Positions 27,067-36,600 of a stretch of 64,000 bases of DNA are shown piece by piece. Location of the stretch: assembly GCF_023370075.1 (NCBI RefSeq), contig NZ_CP097157.1:98629-162628 (forward strand). The letters are read 5' to 3'. A model generated the notes under the pieces. The model was not told the origin of the DNA and did not search any database. It saw only the letters and a list, made by a program, of their open reading frames with translations. The stretch is from Deinococcus sp. QL22 (lineage in GTDB: Bacteria; Deinococcota; Deinococci; Deinococcales; Deinococcaceae). Every line of letters starts with the position of its first letter. Position 1 is the first letter of the stretch. The translations under genes were made by a program, and so were the position numbers.

Positions 27067-27087
27067 TTCTATAGCTAGTATCCACTA

Positions 27088-27977
27088 GACCTCTTGCGAA
27101 AGTCAGGCGGGACGTGCACGGGTGAGGTTGCAGAGCGCCGCGATCAGCTGAACTCGGAGCGCAAACCGACGCCGCCGATGTCGGTACACGCCCTTCAAGA
27201 CGCGGAAGATCTTCGTACGACGGATGGCATGCAGGGTGCCCTGCCGGGCATGTGCCAGCACGCGGTTTTCTTGGCGTTGTTCGGCGGAGAGGGGCGACGC
27301 TCGCGTCGCCTTATGGGTGGTGATGGCGTGCCCGTGGCTCCGCCAGAGTCCCTGGTCTCCGGCGTCCCCGATCAGCGCCGTGTCGTGGGGCAAGCGCACA
27401 CCCGACTGACGGAACAGCTTCAGATCATGAACGGCCCCAGCACTCGTGGCGGTGCCCAACACGGCGCTGTGTCACCGTGCAGATCAGCAGCTGAAATTTC
27501 AGGGTATGACGTTTTTTCTTCCCGCTGTACCAAGCGCGCTGCTTTTTTTGGGCCGTTCACACGGCACTTCAGAAGCATCCACCGCCACGATGCTGTAGAC
27601 GAGCTGCGCTTCCTGAAATACGCGTTTTCTGGGCATCTGGAACCGCGCACTGGCAATCAAGGCCGCTTCCACGCGTTCCACCGTGCGGTGCACGCCATCG
27701 TCATGCACGCCCCAGTCGTCACCCAGGTGTGCGAAGGTACGGTACTCACGCCAGAATTCCAGCGTCATCAGGAGTTGTTCAGCCACGCTGAGTGCGGCTG
27801 GGCGGCCAGATTTCTTCTTCCGTTCTTCCCGTTGTGCAAGCACCGTTTCCATCTCGGCAACGGTTTCCGGGTGAACCCCGGTGCGTCGACGAAACTGCTT
27901 GCGATTCATCTTCAGCGTGCGTGTCAGACGGTCTCGCTCCACGCTGCCAGCTTAGCCCATGACTTTCGCAAGAGGTC
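27088..27977 (-). mobile_element. IS5-family element, ISL2 type
   Basis: Perfect 18-bp inverted ends GACCTCTTGCGAAAGTCA (27088-27105 and the complement at 27960-27977) flank 890 bp. TA is present on both sides (27086-27087 and 27978-27979). Removing the element with one TA restores a small palindrome CCACTgagtAGTGG, so it landed in a stem-loop between two A+T-rich genes. Confidence 0.88.
27103..27942 (-). CDS. ISL2-type transposase in two frames
   Basis: The first frame (27942-27499) carries the helix-turn-helix and the first DDE strand (YSIVAVDASEVPCERP). The second (27462 downwards) carries DTALIGDAGDQGLW and the terminal Glu block, HAIRRTKIFRVLKGVY. A -1 shift at AAAAAAC (27511-27517, coding strand) joins them, a classical slippery heptamer. 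Confidence 0.85.
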
Positions 27978-28047
27978 TACTCAGTGGTGCTTGGTTGGAT
28001 TTCAGACGCAATTACGTAGAGAGTTCGTCTAATCTTAAAAATGTCAC

Positions 28048-28401
28048 TTAATCCATTTTGCTCAAAAAATCTTCATTCGGAAGGCCAATCAAGTATTTCC
28101 TTGCAGCATCAGCAGAGTAGGATACGGGTAAATTGTAGAAACCTGATCCATCAAGATTAATAAATCTGAGTCTCATTTTCTCAGGATCTAGCTTATACGT
28201 TCCAACTACTACCGGATATGATCGTTCACCCCATTGAAAGCTGCCGTCAGAATTAAAGATTACGATGATAGATGAGGGACGGGCGTTCCTAATTATCCAT
28301 GTGCCATAGAGATCTTCTTTTCGAGGAGGAATTTTCTGAGGGAAACATGCCACGCATGTTAATATAACTAGAGCAGAGACTAAAGCCTGCGATCTTATCA
28401 T
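28048..28401 (-). CDS. Small lipoprotein, lipocalin-like, A+T-rich gene
   Basis: The 117-residue product has a lipoprotein signal (LVSALVILTCVAC, Cys 19). The mature part begins DLYGTWIIRN and has SIIVIFNSDGSFQWG and GTYKLDPEKMRLRF, a small beta-barrel plan. GAGGT lies 6 bases upstream of the ATG. Base composition differs from the surrounding transposons. Function unknown. Confidence 0.68.
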   Translation of the reverse strand: MIRSQALVSALVILTCVACFPQKIPPRKEDLYGTWIIRNARPSSIIVIFNSDGSFQWGERSYPVVVGTYKLDPEKMRLRFINLDGSGFYNLPVSYSADAARKYLIGLPNEDFLSKMD

Positions 28402-28446
28402 AATTACCTCACTTAAGTTCTGTTCAGTAATATAACTGATGCCTCT

Positions 28447-28835
28447 CTAGGGGTCAAAAGTGGTCAGAAATCGCTGCAATGACAGTCTAGACGCATTATT
28501 TTTCTTGGGCCGACTTGACAATGCGCTCTGAAGAGCATCGAGGCCCAATCGAAAGAGACTTTTTGCGGGAAGCTGTGCTTGAGCGTTTTCGGTGGAGACT
28601 TGGTCGCAACGAAGTCTCCACTCAAGCAGCACCAGACGAACGCCAATGACACGACGCCAAACAGCAGACTCATCCGTGTGCCCTTGGTCAAGCGGGTCGC
28701 TTCGAGATCAATGCCTCGTCCTTTCAGGGTTTGATGCATATTTTCCACAGACCAGTGGAGCCGATACAGCGCTAAGGTATGCCAGACGCTGAAAGCGGGC
28801 GGCGCCTGGAGGGCGGATGGCAGCAGGTCTGACAT
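28447..28835 (-). pseudogene. IS4-type transposase remnant
   Basis: The C-terminal catalytic block YRLHWSVENMHQTLKGRGID and LFGVVSLAFVWCC are present, then a frame change near 28600 moves to SLFRLGLDALQ. The 5' part is missing. It belongs to a different IS4 subgroup from the one at 26 kb. Confidence 0.75.
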
Positions 28836-28986
28836 GCCCGTAGTAGGGGCCTGTACAGGGAATCATGGCGCACCAGACCTGACCTCCACGGACATCGGTT
28901 CCGGAGGGAGGAGTCCGGGTGGCACGACGAGCCGTTGAGTGCTGTGAGCTCATCCCGCGTCAGGTGACCGCACCCATGCTGGGGGC

Positions 28987-29307
28987 ATGCACCGCACGCT
29001 CCTCTTGGCCCTCACGCTCGGCCTGTCGACGACGGGAGGGCAGACGCAGATACCCACTCCAGGGCGGCCCACCCTGGAACTGCAGCAACTTGAGCTGGCG
29101 CTGGCCGGGCACCCTGTCCGGCTGCGGTTGACCATCGCGAACCAGGCCCCAGGGCAGCAGGTGATCGGCGGCCTCCTCAACAATGAGGTGCCCTGCCCAC
29201 TGGTCAAGGTGTACGACCGGGCCGGCGGGCCCCCCCTGATCGAACGGTACGTCCTGTCCGACTGCCTGACTGGCGACAACGTGACTGGGAAATCTATTGA
29301 TACCGGT
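28987..29307 (+). CDS. Exported BsuPI-like protein, 3' end altered by IS630
   Basis: A signal peptide (TLLLALTLGLSTTGG) precedes a beta-sandwich segment (LELALAGHPVRLRLTIANQA, VPCPLVKVYDRAG) with two Cys, of the kind seen in BsuPI-domain proteins. The IS630 starts at 29297. Without it the frame would end two codons later (Lys, TGA). With it, the frame continues through the element to 29601. So nearly all of the pre-insertion protein (about 104 residues) is still encoded, though even that looks short for the family. Confidence 0.5.
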
Positions 29308-30348
29308 TTAAATCGGAGTTGCCGTCATAAGCCGTTGTGGCAGGCTGATATACCGCACCCGCTGCCAACCCGAACGGAGCCGCTCTTTGAGTTCTTTGGT
29401 CGTCTTGGCACAGAAATTGCCCAGGACATTGCGCTTGACGTACGCCCAGACCTTCTCTATGGGATTCAATTCTGGAGAGTAAGGTGGCAAATAAATCAGG
29501 GTCAGACGTTCTACGGTCTCTACGAAAGCCGATACGGCTTTCGCTCGGTGAATAGCGGCATTGTCCAGCACTACGACGACCTCACCGGGAACCTGCTTTA
29601 AGACATGGTGCAAAAATGCCACCACATGGTCCGTCTTGATGGCTCCTGGCTGAGTGTGCTGCAGGAATTGGCACCTAGAGGTGATCGCACCAATGGTCGA
29701 CAGCTTCTGCCAACTGGCCGGAAGACGCACGATGGGCGTCTTTCCCTTCGGGGCCCACGTTCGACGCACCACACCCTTCAGACTGAAACCCACCTCATCC
29801 AGATACACCAGGGTCGCGCCGAGCGCGACCTTTTTTTTCGACCTCCAGGCGCGTGGTCCGCACCCAGGTTCGCAGTGCTGTCTCGTTCTGCTCGAGCGCC
29901 CCTTTGCTTGGTCGTTGAGGTGAAAATCCCAGTTGGTGGAGCAGCTTCCGAACATGATCCGGGTGGTACCACACGCTCAACCGACGACCGATGACCTCAC
30001 GCACGCGAGGCGTCGTCCACGTGTCATCCGGAAACCCAAACGCGCGAGCACCCTCCTGCAGGAGGGTGCCGATCTGTTGGCGCTGTTCCGGCGTCAAGCG
30101 GCCCGGCCGACCGGGCGTGACGGTGGCTTCCAAACCGCCTTGGCGCTTGAGACGCTCTTTCCAGGTGTAGATGGTGTGGATGGAGACACCAAATTGATTC
30201 GCAATCTGCTGATTGGTCTGACCACCGGCTTGGATCACGGATAGGGCGGCGAGTCGTCGTTCTTCCAGCTGAGCGCGGGTGTACTTGGAGGGTTGCCAAG
30301 GGACCATAGTTCACCCAAGATAGCAACCCACATTTACACCGGTATCAA
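29297..30348 (-). mobile_element. IS630-family element 2
   Basis: The 1052-bp element lies between TA at 29295-29296 and 30349-30350. The inverted ends share TTGATACCGGT, then TAAAT and a GTTGC block. Confidence 0.88.
29308..30307 (-). CDS. IS630 transposase in two frames
   Basis: The upstream frame (30307-29795) has a helix-turn-helix (NQQIANQFGVSIHTIYTWKE). The downstream frame has LVYLDEVGFSL, VVVVLDNAAIH and YSPELNPIEKVWAYVK, the three DDE segments. They overlap at an A8 run (29827-29836 on the coding strand) and need a +1 or -2 change, which transcriptional slippage or mutation could give. Confidence 0.82.
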
Positions 30349-30506
30349 TAAGTGAAGGGCAAAAGCACAAGAGCAGCGGGCGCAAACCTCAAACCAAGGA
30401 GGGATTTTGCTCGTCCAAAAGTGATCGTCTGCATACCGGAAATCGTGACCTAGGTGGCCTGAGAGGGAACAATGCGCAGCGAAGAGCAATGCACCCAGGG
30501 ATCAGG

Positions 30507-30827
30507 TTAACTTGGCCTCCTCACCGAAATCTCTCCGGTTATCGTCCCCTCATTGGCTTTGAGGGCCACCATCAAGCTTTGAGGAGAAGGCGTGCAGAAC
30601 TTGGGCGGGCCTGTGCCTCCTCCCGGATAGGTGGAGGACACAGCCTCGTGCACGTTTGCCGCCCGGATTCCCGGCATTCCATCGAAGGTCACGGTGTCTG
30701 CTTGGACGAAAAAATCTGATTCATCCGAGACAGGTATGAGTACATCACTCGTCAACCGCTGGAAGAATGAAGCAACATCGGCCAGAAAGTGGTCTACCTG
30801 TTCCTCCAACTGGTAAGGGGGCTCCAC
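30507..30827 (-). CDS. Hypothetical protein, possibly 5'-truncated
   Basis: The 106-residue frame (starting from GTG) has natural composition with a helical start (QLEEQVDHFLADVASFFQRL) and a Pro/Ser-rich middle. A TGA lies two codons before the GTG and there is no promoter or ribosome site, so the true N-terminus may be lost. No domain recognised. Confidence 0.45.
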   Translation of the reverse strand: MEPPYQLEEQVDHFLADVASFFQRLTSDVLIPVSDESDFFVQADTVTFDGMPGIRAANVHEAVSSTYPGGGTGPPKFCTPSPQSLMVALKANEGTITGEISVRRPS

Positions 30828-31010
30828 CCGTCAGCAGAGGATTGACGGACTCGACCTCCACGAGCGCACGGGAGAACGTGCCATCACCAGCCTCGTGAAC
30901 CTGAGTGTCATCGAGGGGCGCTAAGGCGGAACGAGGCTGTTCTGCTCAAAAGTGAGCCCTCAGCCTTGGCCGACACGCTGTAGGGGTGGTTGAGGATCAC
31001 AGGCATCTTG

Positions 31011-31907
31011 TTATGACTGGACCATATACGACGTGACCCGCCACCCAGGTTCGTCCCACCGGCGAAGGGCTTCAGAAAGTCCCACGATCTGACGGGGTGC
31101 AGACCAGCTCTGCGCTTCTTTGTGAAACAACCACCCCTCCCCTAGCGCAACCCCAGCATGTTGCACTCGACCAGCCGCATCACGCCAGACCAGAATGGTG
31201 CCCAAGGCATCCAGCTCGCTGCTCGCCACAGTCACGGCCTCCAGCCAACGCTCAAATGGGCCACCATGCAGCCAGAGCTCTGCCATATTCGGTATGCCGA
31301 AGGCCGCCAACGTCGTCCCCAGACAATTAGGACCACTTTGAGATGCAAACGTTCCCGCCAGCGGTCGAACGCCTGGCAGGGTTCGCTGAATGCGCTCCCA
31401 CTGCTGCGTGCTTAACTCTTCCCCACGATGCGCCAGACGGTCTTTGGTGATGAAATCCAACAGGACCTGCTCGCGGGCTGATCCAGAGAGTTGATGCCAG
31501 AGGGACGGCCACCAGACAAACCATTCACCCTCCGCGAAAGTCTGAAAGATCCCCTTCGCCTCAGGAAGGCGAGTCTGCCAATCATCAAGCCGCTCGACCA
31601 ATGCTCGGCCATGGTGATGCTGCTCGTGCAGCAAGGCCAGCCGTACTGCGGGCGGGAGAGCAGCATACGTTGCCTCAGCGAGGAGGAAGACCCAGGGAGC
31701 TCCCAAGGGCACCGCGTAGCCCTGAAAAGTATCGGTGAAGGTCAAGGGAAGTTGCAGGGCCGAAAACTCTGCTCTGCTCCAAAAAGGGAGCGGACGCAGT
31801 TGTTGGGCCAGCGTATCTGAAACGTAGAACGGTTGGGTTGATGGCGAGAAATTGCTCGACCATTGCTCCCACAGAGGCGTTGAAACTGTGCAATTCAGGA
31901 CATCCAT
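31011..31907 (-). CDS. Hypothetical protein
   Basis: The 298-residue protein has a conserved-looking helix LLHEQHHHGRALVERL (His-rich, possibly metal binding) and a C-terminal domain with GPNCLGTTLAAFG, VVGLSEALRRW and LFHKEAQSW that resembles papain-like or NlpC-like core strands only vaguely. There is no signal peptide. A CATACT box 6 nt before the ATG fixes the start. The function is unknown. Confidence 0.6.
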   Translation of the reverse strand: MDVLNCTVSTPLWEQWSSNFSPSTQPFYVSDTLAQQLRPLPFWSRAEFSALQLPLTFTDTFQGYAVPLGAPWVFLLAEATYAALPPAVRLALLHEQHHHGRALVERLDDWQTRLPEAKGIFQTFAEGEWFVWWPSLWHQLSGSAREQVLLDFITKDRLAHRGEELSTQQWERIQRTLPGVRPLAGTFASQSGPNCLGTTLAAFGIPNMAELWLHGGPFERWLEAVTVASSELDALGTILVWRDAAGRVQHAGVALGEGWLFHKEAQSWSAPRQIVGLSEALRRWDEPGWRVTSYMVQS

Positions 31908-31913
31908 CGGGTC

Positions 31914-31919
31914 AGTATG
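31914..31919 (-). promoter_or_regulatory. Leaderless -10 box
   Basis: CATACT (minus strand) lies 6 nt before the ATG at 31907. Confidence 0.45.
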
Positions 31920-32002
31920 TCGAACTCCACCTTGATTCGCAGACCACCGTGGCGGACACGCCATAGGCCAGTCAGCAGACGCATCTATCCCGCCCAGTGC
32001 CC

Positions 32003-32008
32003 TAGCTT
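32003..32008 (+). promoter_or_regulatory. Leaderless -10 box
   Basis: TAGCTT lies 6 nt before the ATG at 32015. Confidence 0.5.
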
Positions 32009-32014
32009 GCTGGC

Positions 32015-32572
32015 ATGCTCTTTGTCATCAGCGGTGCATCTGGTTCCGGGAAATCCACCCTCCTTCCACTGCTCCGTGCCGTGTGCCCGACGGTGCAATG
32101 GCACGACTTTGATGAGCGCTGGAAGGGCGGCGGAACAGCCGAGCGGCAACAGCTCCTCGAACAGTGGGTTCAGACGGCGCTGCACACTGAAGGTGATTTC
32201 GGCCTACTCGGTCAGTGTCCACTGGGCGAAGTGCTCGCTGCGCCTTCTACCCCCCGCTTGCGAGGCGTCCGGCACCTTCTCCTAGATGTGGGCGATGTGG
32301 AGCGCATCCGGCGTCTGCATACTCGGGGTGATGGGCTCGCCACTCAAGACATGCTGAACTGGGCTGCTTGGATGCGCGCACACGAGGCCTATCCGGACTG
32401 GCGTCCCGATGTGCTCATGGAGGGCGGGTGGGATGACATGCGCTGGGAGCGCTGGCACGATCACCCTGACGTGTTCTGGTCAGGAACGACCTTCGACGTG
32501 ACCGAGTTGACGCCAGAGCAGACCGCTCAACGGATCCTGAGTTGGACGACCGACCCAGCGGCAATGTCTTGA
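32015..32572 (+). CDS. P-loop kinase-like protein
   Basis: The 185-residue product has a Walker A GASGSGKST (7-15) and the layout of small P-loop kinases: an acidic VQWHDFDERW strand and a LLLDVGDVERIRRL Walker-B-like strand. It resembles the nucleotide or metabolite kinases of the AAA_33/AAA_17 group. The substrate is not evident. It converges with another P-loop kinase gene at 32626. Confidence 0.72.
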   Translation: MLFVISGASGSGKSTLLPLLRAVCPTVQWHDFDERWKGGGTAERQQLLEQWVQTALHTEGDFGLLGQCPLGEVLAAPSTPRLRGVRHLLLDVGDVERIRRLHTRGDGLATQDMLNWAAWMRAHEAYPDWRPDVLMEGGWDDMRWERWHDHPDVFWSGTTFDVTELTPEQTAQRILSWTTDPAAMS

Positions 32573-32625
32573 CCGTGTATTGAGAACGGCATTGGTTTGT
32601 GTTGCCCTTGGTCGCGTTTGGGGTG

Positions 32626-33168
32626 TCAGTCAGATTGCTGTCTGTCCTTGACCCACCTCAACGCTTCCGGGAGTGGGTCACGCAAGGACGTGTCCACTTC
32701 CAAACACGGTACTTGACCCAGTGCCAGCGGGGTGTGACACCAATTGGCCGGTGCTAAGGCATGATCAAACGGCAGGTCGATGCCGGGACGTGCCCCTGAA
32801 GCGACGCGCGCCGCATGCCGTTCGCGCAAGACTTCCAGTGGTACGTGGCAAAAGATTTGTACCAACCGGGCGCGATGCGCCTGCGCGAGCTCCAAAATCT
32901 TAGCCTCACTGATGCCCCGATAGAAATGGGTTTCCAACAGGGTGTCGATGCCCGCTGCCAGAGTCACGCCTGCCACATGCCACATCAGGTCAAAGCTGAG
33001 CGGGCCTATCACCTCACGGGGCAGGTCTGGCTGTCGCGCGAGTACCAGACCCTTGTAGTCGTCTTTGGTGACAAAAGGAAGGTACAGTTCTCGGGCCAAT
33101 TGTGCACTGAGTGTCGATTTACCTGCTGCAGGAAGGCCCGAAACAACCAGAAGGAGTGGCGAGGTCAC
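32626..33168 (-). CDS. AAA-family P-loop kinase
   Basis: The 180-residue protein has Walker A GLPAAGKST (11-19), the lid-side motif FVTKDDYKG, DTLLETHFYRG and FCHVPLEVLRERHAAR, the typical order for AAA_33-type small-molecule kinases, which include antibiotic phosphotransferases and zeta-like toxins. The GTG start has TAAGGT 6 nt upstream. The substrate is unknown; no antitoxin is adjacent. Confidence 0.78.
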   Translation of the reverse strand: MTSPLLLVVSGLPAAGKSTLSAQLARELYLPFVTKDDYKGLVLARQPDLPREVIGPLSFDLMWHVAGVTLAAGIDTLLETHFYRGISEAKILELAQAHRARLVQIFCHVPLEVLRERHAARVASGARPGIDLPFDHALAPANWCHTPLALGQVPCLEVDTSLRDPLPEALRWVKDRQQSD

Positions 33169-33174
33169 CCCCAG

Positions 33175-33180
33175 ACCTTA
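33175..33180 (-). promoter_or_regulatory. Leaderless -10 box
   Basis: TAAGGT (minus strand) lies 6 nt before the GTG at 33168. Confidence 0.5.
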
Positions 33181-33266
33181 CTGTTCTTGGCCACGCCCGC
33201 CATCCTCATAAAGGGGTGGTGCATTGATTGTTCTTCGCGAAGTGAGTCTTACGAGGCCTTGGTCAA

Positions 33267-33430
33267 TCATGCTGTGATCTTGGCCCGCACTTCGCCATCT
33301 TCTTCAAGCAGTTGCACTATTTACTCTAAAGCGGCTTCCTGGCTCACCGGCCAGCCTGCCAGCTTCAGTTCCATCACAACGGCATTGAGGGTGGCTCTCT
33401 GCAAGGGTCGGAGGCGAATACTGAAGGGCT
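33267..33430 (-). pseudogene. Short C-terminal gene remnant
   Basis: The minus frame reads LQRATLNAVVMELKLAGWPV, then a TAA, then IVQLLEEDGEVRAKITA and TGA. The helical sense on both sides of the stop suggests a decayed gene end. Identity unknown. Confidence 0.35.
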
Positions 33431-33600
33431 AACGCTCTTCACGCACTGGGGCTTTGGGAATGGTGGAAGCAGGTTCAACAGGTGGGGCAATGGGCGCTGG
33501 CTCAGCAAGAAGTTCCGGCCGCGTTTTTCGTACCCCGTGGTCACCGCATGGAAGTCTTTGATTCTGTTGACGACGCGCGAAGACCACAGTCGCGGCACAG
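33431..33600 (-). pseudogene. IS5-type transposase tail remnant
   Basis: The segment VVNRIKDFHAVTTGYEKRGR corresponds to the E-block and R-x-x-x-T-x-Y-x-K of IS5 transposases. Only about 50 residues remain, next to the left end of an ISL3. Confidence 0.55.
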
Positions 33601-33705
33601 CTCTCCGGGCGTGACAGCCTCTCTGTGCTGCTTGCGCCCCCAGGCCGACTCAGACCTTGCGGCCTCCCTCGGTGAGATCTAGCCTTTGGACTGACCCCCT
33701 CGGAC

Positions 33706-35436
33706 AGGTTCACCGTCATTTTTGGTGATTGCTCGTCACACAGCCATCAACACGCGTTGTCGTAGGAGTTGAAATGAGGCCCGGCCATACGCCTGACGTT
33801 TGATCAATTTTATTTTGTTGACAATGCCCTCGACTGGGCCGTTTGACCACTGCAGCACAAGGGCTGCTGTCAGAGCGACAACATCGCGTTCGAGACCGCG
33901 GGCGAACGTCACGAAGTCCGGTAGACCGGACGTCTTCGCGGATTGGAACCAGGATTCGAGGGCTTGCGGCTGTCGTTCACGCATCAACCGTGTGAAGGCC
34001 TGAGTGAGGTCGTGAGCCGTGCTCACGACCTCAGAACGAGCTTTGATGGCAGCTAGGATCTGTTGATCCTGCGTGTCGAGCTTGGTTTGATCTCGAAGCA
34101 TGACCCAGACCAGGTGCTGAAACGTCCACGCCCGCTCTGACGCACCGCTCACTGCGTGAGCGGACGTCGGGATCGGCCCGCTCTTCACCGCCCCATAGCG
34201 ACATACGGGCCGGGCGTGGTCTTTGCTGGTGCCGTGCGGCGCATCTGCATCCATTGCGCGACACGCTTACGCGAGCCAGAAAATCCCTGCTGGCGCACCT
34301 CCCGCAGGAGTTGTCCAGCGTTGCGCTCCCCTTGCGAGAAGCGGTGTTGGAGATACGACAAGAAGGGTGCCAAGATCCCTGAGCGGCTCTGCTGCCGACC
34401 AAGCGGCGGTTGTACCTTAGCCGTGAGAGCAGCTCGAACCCGTCCCCGACTCACATACAGTTTGCGGCTGATAGCGCGTTGACTGCGGCCATTGATGGAC
34501 AACGCGTGAATTCGGTCAAACACCTGTTGACGTACTTGCTGACGTTCTGACCGGCGCGCCTGTTCACTGTGGGTGCGTGGGAGCGACGGTAACGGAACCT
34601 GATCGTGGCAGATCTCAAGAATGGCCGTGCGGTCGCGTGCCAATTGACGTTCCAGCGCTTCTCGACAGTTCTTCAAGACGTGCCAACGATCCAGAACCTG
34701 CTGCGCCATCGGTGCGCCTTCGCAAATTCCCTTTTCATATTCCAATGAACGGTCTCGACTGATAATTTTGATGTGTGGGTGCTGTTTGAGCCACGCCGCC
34801 AGCGTGCTTGCGCTTCGATCTGAGAGGAGTTCGATCGGCCTGCGTGTCTCGAGGTCGACGATGACTGTCCCATACACGTGACCCCGCCGAAACGCGAAAT
34901 CATCGACCCCAATGACCTCGGGCACGGATCGCACCACTGGCGGCAGGAGCCGTGCTGCACGCAGCACGGTGGATGCACTGACCCTACACTGCATCCGTTT
35001 CAGCAGGGCGGCACCAGCATTGCCCCCAAGAATCACGGACACGTGCTGGATCACCGCGAGCGCCCGCCGACTTCGACGAACGGAAGGCGTGAGTCCATCG
35101 ACAAACCGCTCACAAAAGATGTGTTGTCGGCACAACGGCTCCTGACACACGAAGCGGCGAACAGCCAGTTCGAGCGTCACCGATGTTCCACCTGCTGGGA
35201 GATCACTCAGGTGACGGCGATACCGACTGTGAACTCGAGCACTGGAGGTACCACACGTCGGACAGCCCGACGTCGGTTGGATGCTGGTGGCGATCACTAC
35301 AACGGTCTCTGCGACCTGCACCGTATCCAGCCGAAACCCAGGAAGCTGTCCCAGAAAGAGGGCTGTTAACGCTTCGTTTTCCATACCCTATTGGAGGCCA
35401 AGTTCCTGAGGGGATCATCAAAAATGACGGTGAACC
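33706..35436 (-). mobile_element. ISL3-family element
   Basis: The 23-bp inverted ends differ by one base and begin GGTTCACCGTCATTTTTG. The length is 1731 bp. Flanking 8-mers (CTCGGACA and GGTACTTT) differ, so no target duplication remains. Confidence 0.85.
33736..35384 (-). CDS. ISL3 transposase, one frameshift
   Basis: The first frame (35384-34185) has the zinc-binding CPTCGTSSARVHSRY, CQEPLCRQHIFCERF, the DDE part VIGVDDFAFRRG, ELLSDRSASTL, VLDRWHVLKN and a helix-turn-helix. The second frame (34254-33736) has the last block, LQWSNGPVEGIVNKIKLIKR. They meet at about 34190-34210 by a frame change. Catalytic blocks are on both sides, so the element is probably inactive unless recoded. Confidence 0.82.
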
Positions 35437-35585
35437 GGTACTTTGGGTTCACTCCACATAGATCGGCGTCATCTCTCGCATTCACAGCGCTCTACGGAAC
35501 CATCAAAGAGCATCCAATTGAATTCAGGCCCACACCACTCAGCTCCTTCTCCAGAGCACTCCACGCCACGATCCATACTGTCCGC

Positions 35586-36203
35586 ATGACGGAAGCCCAT
35601 GAGGTGCCCTGGAGTGAACGCCTGAAGACCTACTTTCAGACTCTCGGCTGGTTCACCGGACGCCGCGTGGATCTCACGGCCCTCCTCGCTCAACGAATCC
35701 GACAGGGTTGGACACCATTCCCGGCGGCCATCGCATTCCTTGAGCAGGTCGAAGGCCTGGGAGATCCGGGCGGGAACTACTACTCGGCGGCCTGTGGTCC
35801 AGACTGGCATCAGGCTGTTCGGCCGCTCGAACGGCGGATTGGCGCTCGCCTGTTTCCCATTGGAGCGGAAGATGGCTGGATGCATTTCCTCATGGATGAG
35901 TATGGTCGGTGCTATGCCTGTGATCTCCCCTATGACGCCACGGCGTTCGGCTCACTGGACGACCTATTGTTCGGGGGTGTGAGAGAAGAGCTGATCTTGC
36001 GCCACCCCAGCCCAGATCAGGTGGAATGGAATGAACTGAACTTCCGTATGCTTCAGTACCGCTGGGGAGGGTGCGACTGGCATGACCCGGCGTACCAGGC
36101 GATGCTGCACCGTCGACAGGCGCTGGAGTGGCGCATCTATCGGTGGGATCACCCCTTTGCCGAATTCAAAACCCCCTACGCTCGCCCTCAGTTCGTGAAG
36201 TGA
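35586..36203 (+). CDS. SUKH-3-type immunity-like protein
   Basis: The 205-residue product follows the SUKH-3 plan: GRRVDLTALLAQRIRQGWTP, FPAAIAFLEQVEGL, GARLFPIGAEDGWMHFLMDE and YGRCYACDLPYD. SUKH proteins are immunity partners of polymorphic toxins, though many lie alone. The C-terminal 60 residues extend past the usual domain (DPAYQAMLHRRQALEWRIY). CATACT lies 6 nt before the ATG and supports this start over the longer frame that begins inside the ISL3. No toxin is adjacent. Confidence 0.75.
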   Translation: MTEAHEVPWSERLKTYFQTLGWFTGRRVDLTALLAQRIRQGWTPFPAAIAFLEQVEGLGDPGGNYYSAACGPDWHQAVRPLERRIGARLFPIGAEDGWMHFLMDEYGRCYACDLPYDATAFGSLDDLLFGGVREELILRHPSPDQVEWNELNFRMLQYRWGGCDWHDPAYQAMLHRRQALEWRIYRWDHPFAEFKTPYARPQFVK

Positions 36204-36600
36204 CACGCCTTACAGAGCCCGCCACCTCACTCAGCACCAATGCAAACTCAGCTCGTTCCCATCAGGACTACTCCCTTGCTCAGGCCGACGCTTGCCAGGG
36301 TAGTCGTTCGATTCAGACCTACTGGCCCCGAAGTTCGGAAAAGCAGATCGCACTTTCAGGCTGCTGACGAGGGCACAGCAGCATCACCCTAAGAGTCGCC
36401 GGGGAAACATCGAACAAGCGTGCTGGCCTGGCCTGGGTTCGCTCGCGGATTATCTTGCATAACTGACCAAATCCACCCTGGAATCTAATAATTTCGGCCC
36501 CCACAAAGCCCACCCACAGGCTGACTGAAAGTGTCCCAGAGACTCAGCTTCCAACGCGCTTCTGGAACTGCTGAAGCTCGTAGGGATAGAGTTGCGGTGC
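36204..36600. other. Intergenic, nothing secure
   Basis: The frames here look like noise. The right part encodes NALLELLKLVGIELRC in frame with the next gene, but a TAGAGT box at 36587-36592 argues that this is upstream DNA. Confidence 0.35.

Noticed and set aside
33698..35444. 8-bp target duplication around the ISL3
   Set aside because: The flanks CTCGGACA and GGTACTTT differ.
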